Source: Ridgeia piscesae (Eukaryota; Annelida; Polychaeta; Sabellida; Siboglinidae). From it: a stretch of DNA of 64,000 nucleotides. Shown here in pieces: positions 63,376 through 64,000 of the stretch. The first letter of the stretch is position 1. Each line of letters begins with the position of its first letter. The stretch covers positions 28,501 through 92,500 of the forward strand of contig JAODUO010000192.1 of assembly GCA_025642075.2 (NCBI GenBank). The letters run 5' to 3'. The translations under genes and the position numbers were made by a program. The notes beneath the pieces are model-generated. The model saw only the letters and a program-made list of their open reading frames with translations. It had not been told where the DNA came from and searched no databases.

Positions 63376-64000
63376 GTTGAGTGGGGGATATAATTGGGTG
63401 AATACACACATGCAGCATTCGTACATCTGTATGAATACATGTGTAAACTTAAACGGACATATTCTTATTCTTGTCATTGACTCGGTGTAAGCAATGTGGC
63501 AATGTCTTGGATATTTGTGTTAGGAACTTGGGGCTGAGTAGAAGTTTTATGCCAATCCTTGCTCAACTACGACATGCCTAAGTTATTAATTTGTAACCAA
63601 TTTGTAACCAAACCTTACTGTTAAGGTAACTTAATTGTGAGGTGGCTGTATTACAGAGGTGACCTTAAAGTGAAATTTGCCGGCAAAAGTCATAATACCA
63701 GTGTGTGGTCGTATATACAGCTAGTCTCCCTCTAGGCCAATCTCAGGGCACTCGTGGCTCATATGCAACATCAAACCTAGGTTTTGCCAGCCGCTAATGC
63801 ATGGTCCATTTGGACTATTTTTTATCAATCGGAACCACTAGGCCAATAGGTGCAGAACAGGTTTTTTTGCGGCTAGGCAAGGGTCCCACTATATGTTCAA
63901 ATTACTAAGTATGTAAGATTGACTAGATCAGGTAGACGGCTGAATGGATGAAAATCTGTATTTGATGGTTGATTTATCTGATTCTGTTCTCTGTTTCTAA

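Larger units (their letters stand above)
62069..64000. other. CCDC141 intron 2 (runs off the window)
   Basis: No further exon recognised. Contains a CT run (62638-62702) and GT/GTGCGT repeats (62871-63375). Confidence 0.6.

Noticed and set aside
62724..63477. Thr/His-rich minus-strand ORFs
   Set aside because: GT microsatellite on the other strand.

Overview
This window is intron-rich nuclear DNA from an animal. All recognisable genes are on the + strand, their exons have GT-AG borders (with one exception noted below), and the predicted proteins align from memory with bilaterian families. A lophotrochozoan, most likely a mollusc, fits the intron density, the microsatellites and the minisatellites, but that is an inference and the species cannot be named.

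Layout. (1) 516-2651: the 3' part of a phospholipid phosphatase (PLPP/LPP, PAP2 superfamily) gene in five exons, with all three catalytic motifs intact; its first exon or exons lie before the window or were not recognised. (2) 2652-13651: no recognisable coding gene. It holds microsatellites, a 17-bp minisatellite, a CpG-rich stretch that may carry the promoter and 5' UTR exon of the next gene, and a 1.57-kb 19-bp tandem array. (3) 13652-46351: SESTD1 (SEC14 and spectrin repeat protein 1). Sixteen coding exons join in phase to 850 codons and end at an open donor. (4) 46352-57502: probably the SESTD1 3' end plus intergenic DNA, or one long intron, with a 338-bp GT run and a 5-kb 34-bp satellite. 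(5) 57668-62068: the first two coding exons of CCDC141 (CAMDI); the gene runs out of the window.

SESTD1 followed by CCDC141 on one strand is the same order and orientation as in human 2q31, so this looks like ancient linkage of two spectrin-repeat scaffold genes. The SESTD1 product carries about 42 extra residues before the SEC14 domain and about 90 extra residues after the point where the human protein ends. That tail has a repeated PDG motif and a new spectrin-like helix. The last donor found in SESTD1 and the CCDC141 exon-2 acceptor are both phase 0, so a joined transcript would be in frame.

The introns contain unusually long minisatellites with units of 19, 28, 28/29, 29 and 34 bp. One has many perfect cAMP-response-element octamers, one is a chain of hairpins, one is a run of decoy 3' splice sites just before a real exon, and one has a 1.81-kb higher-order repeat. 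Other finds are a 62-bp duplication that copies the acceptor of SESTD1 exon 2, an ATAAGT donor in the PLPP gene, a 1-kb foldback element with a repeated 16-mer in its arms, and two MITE-like elements. No rRNA, tRNA or CRISPR was recognised.
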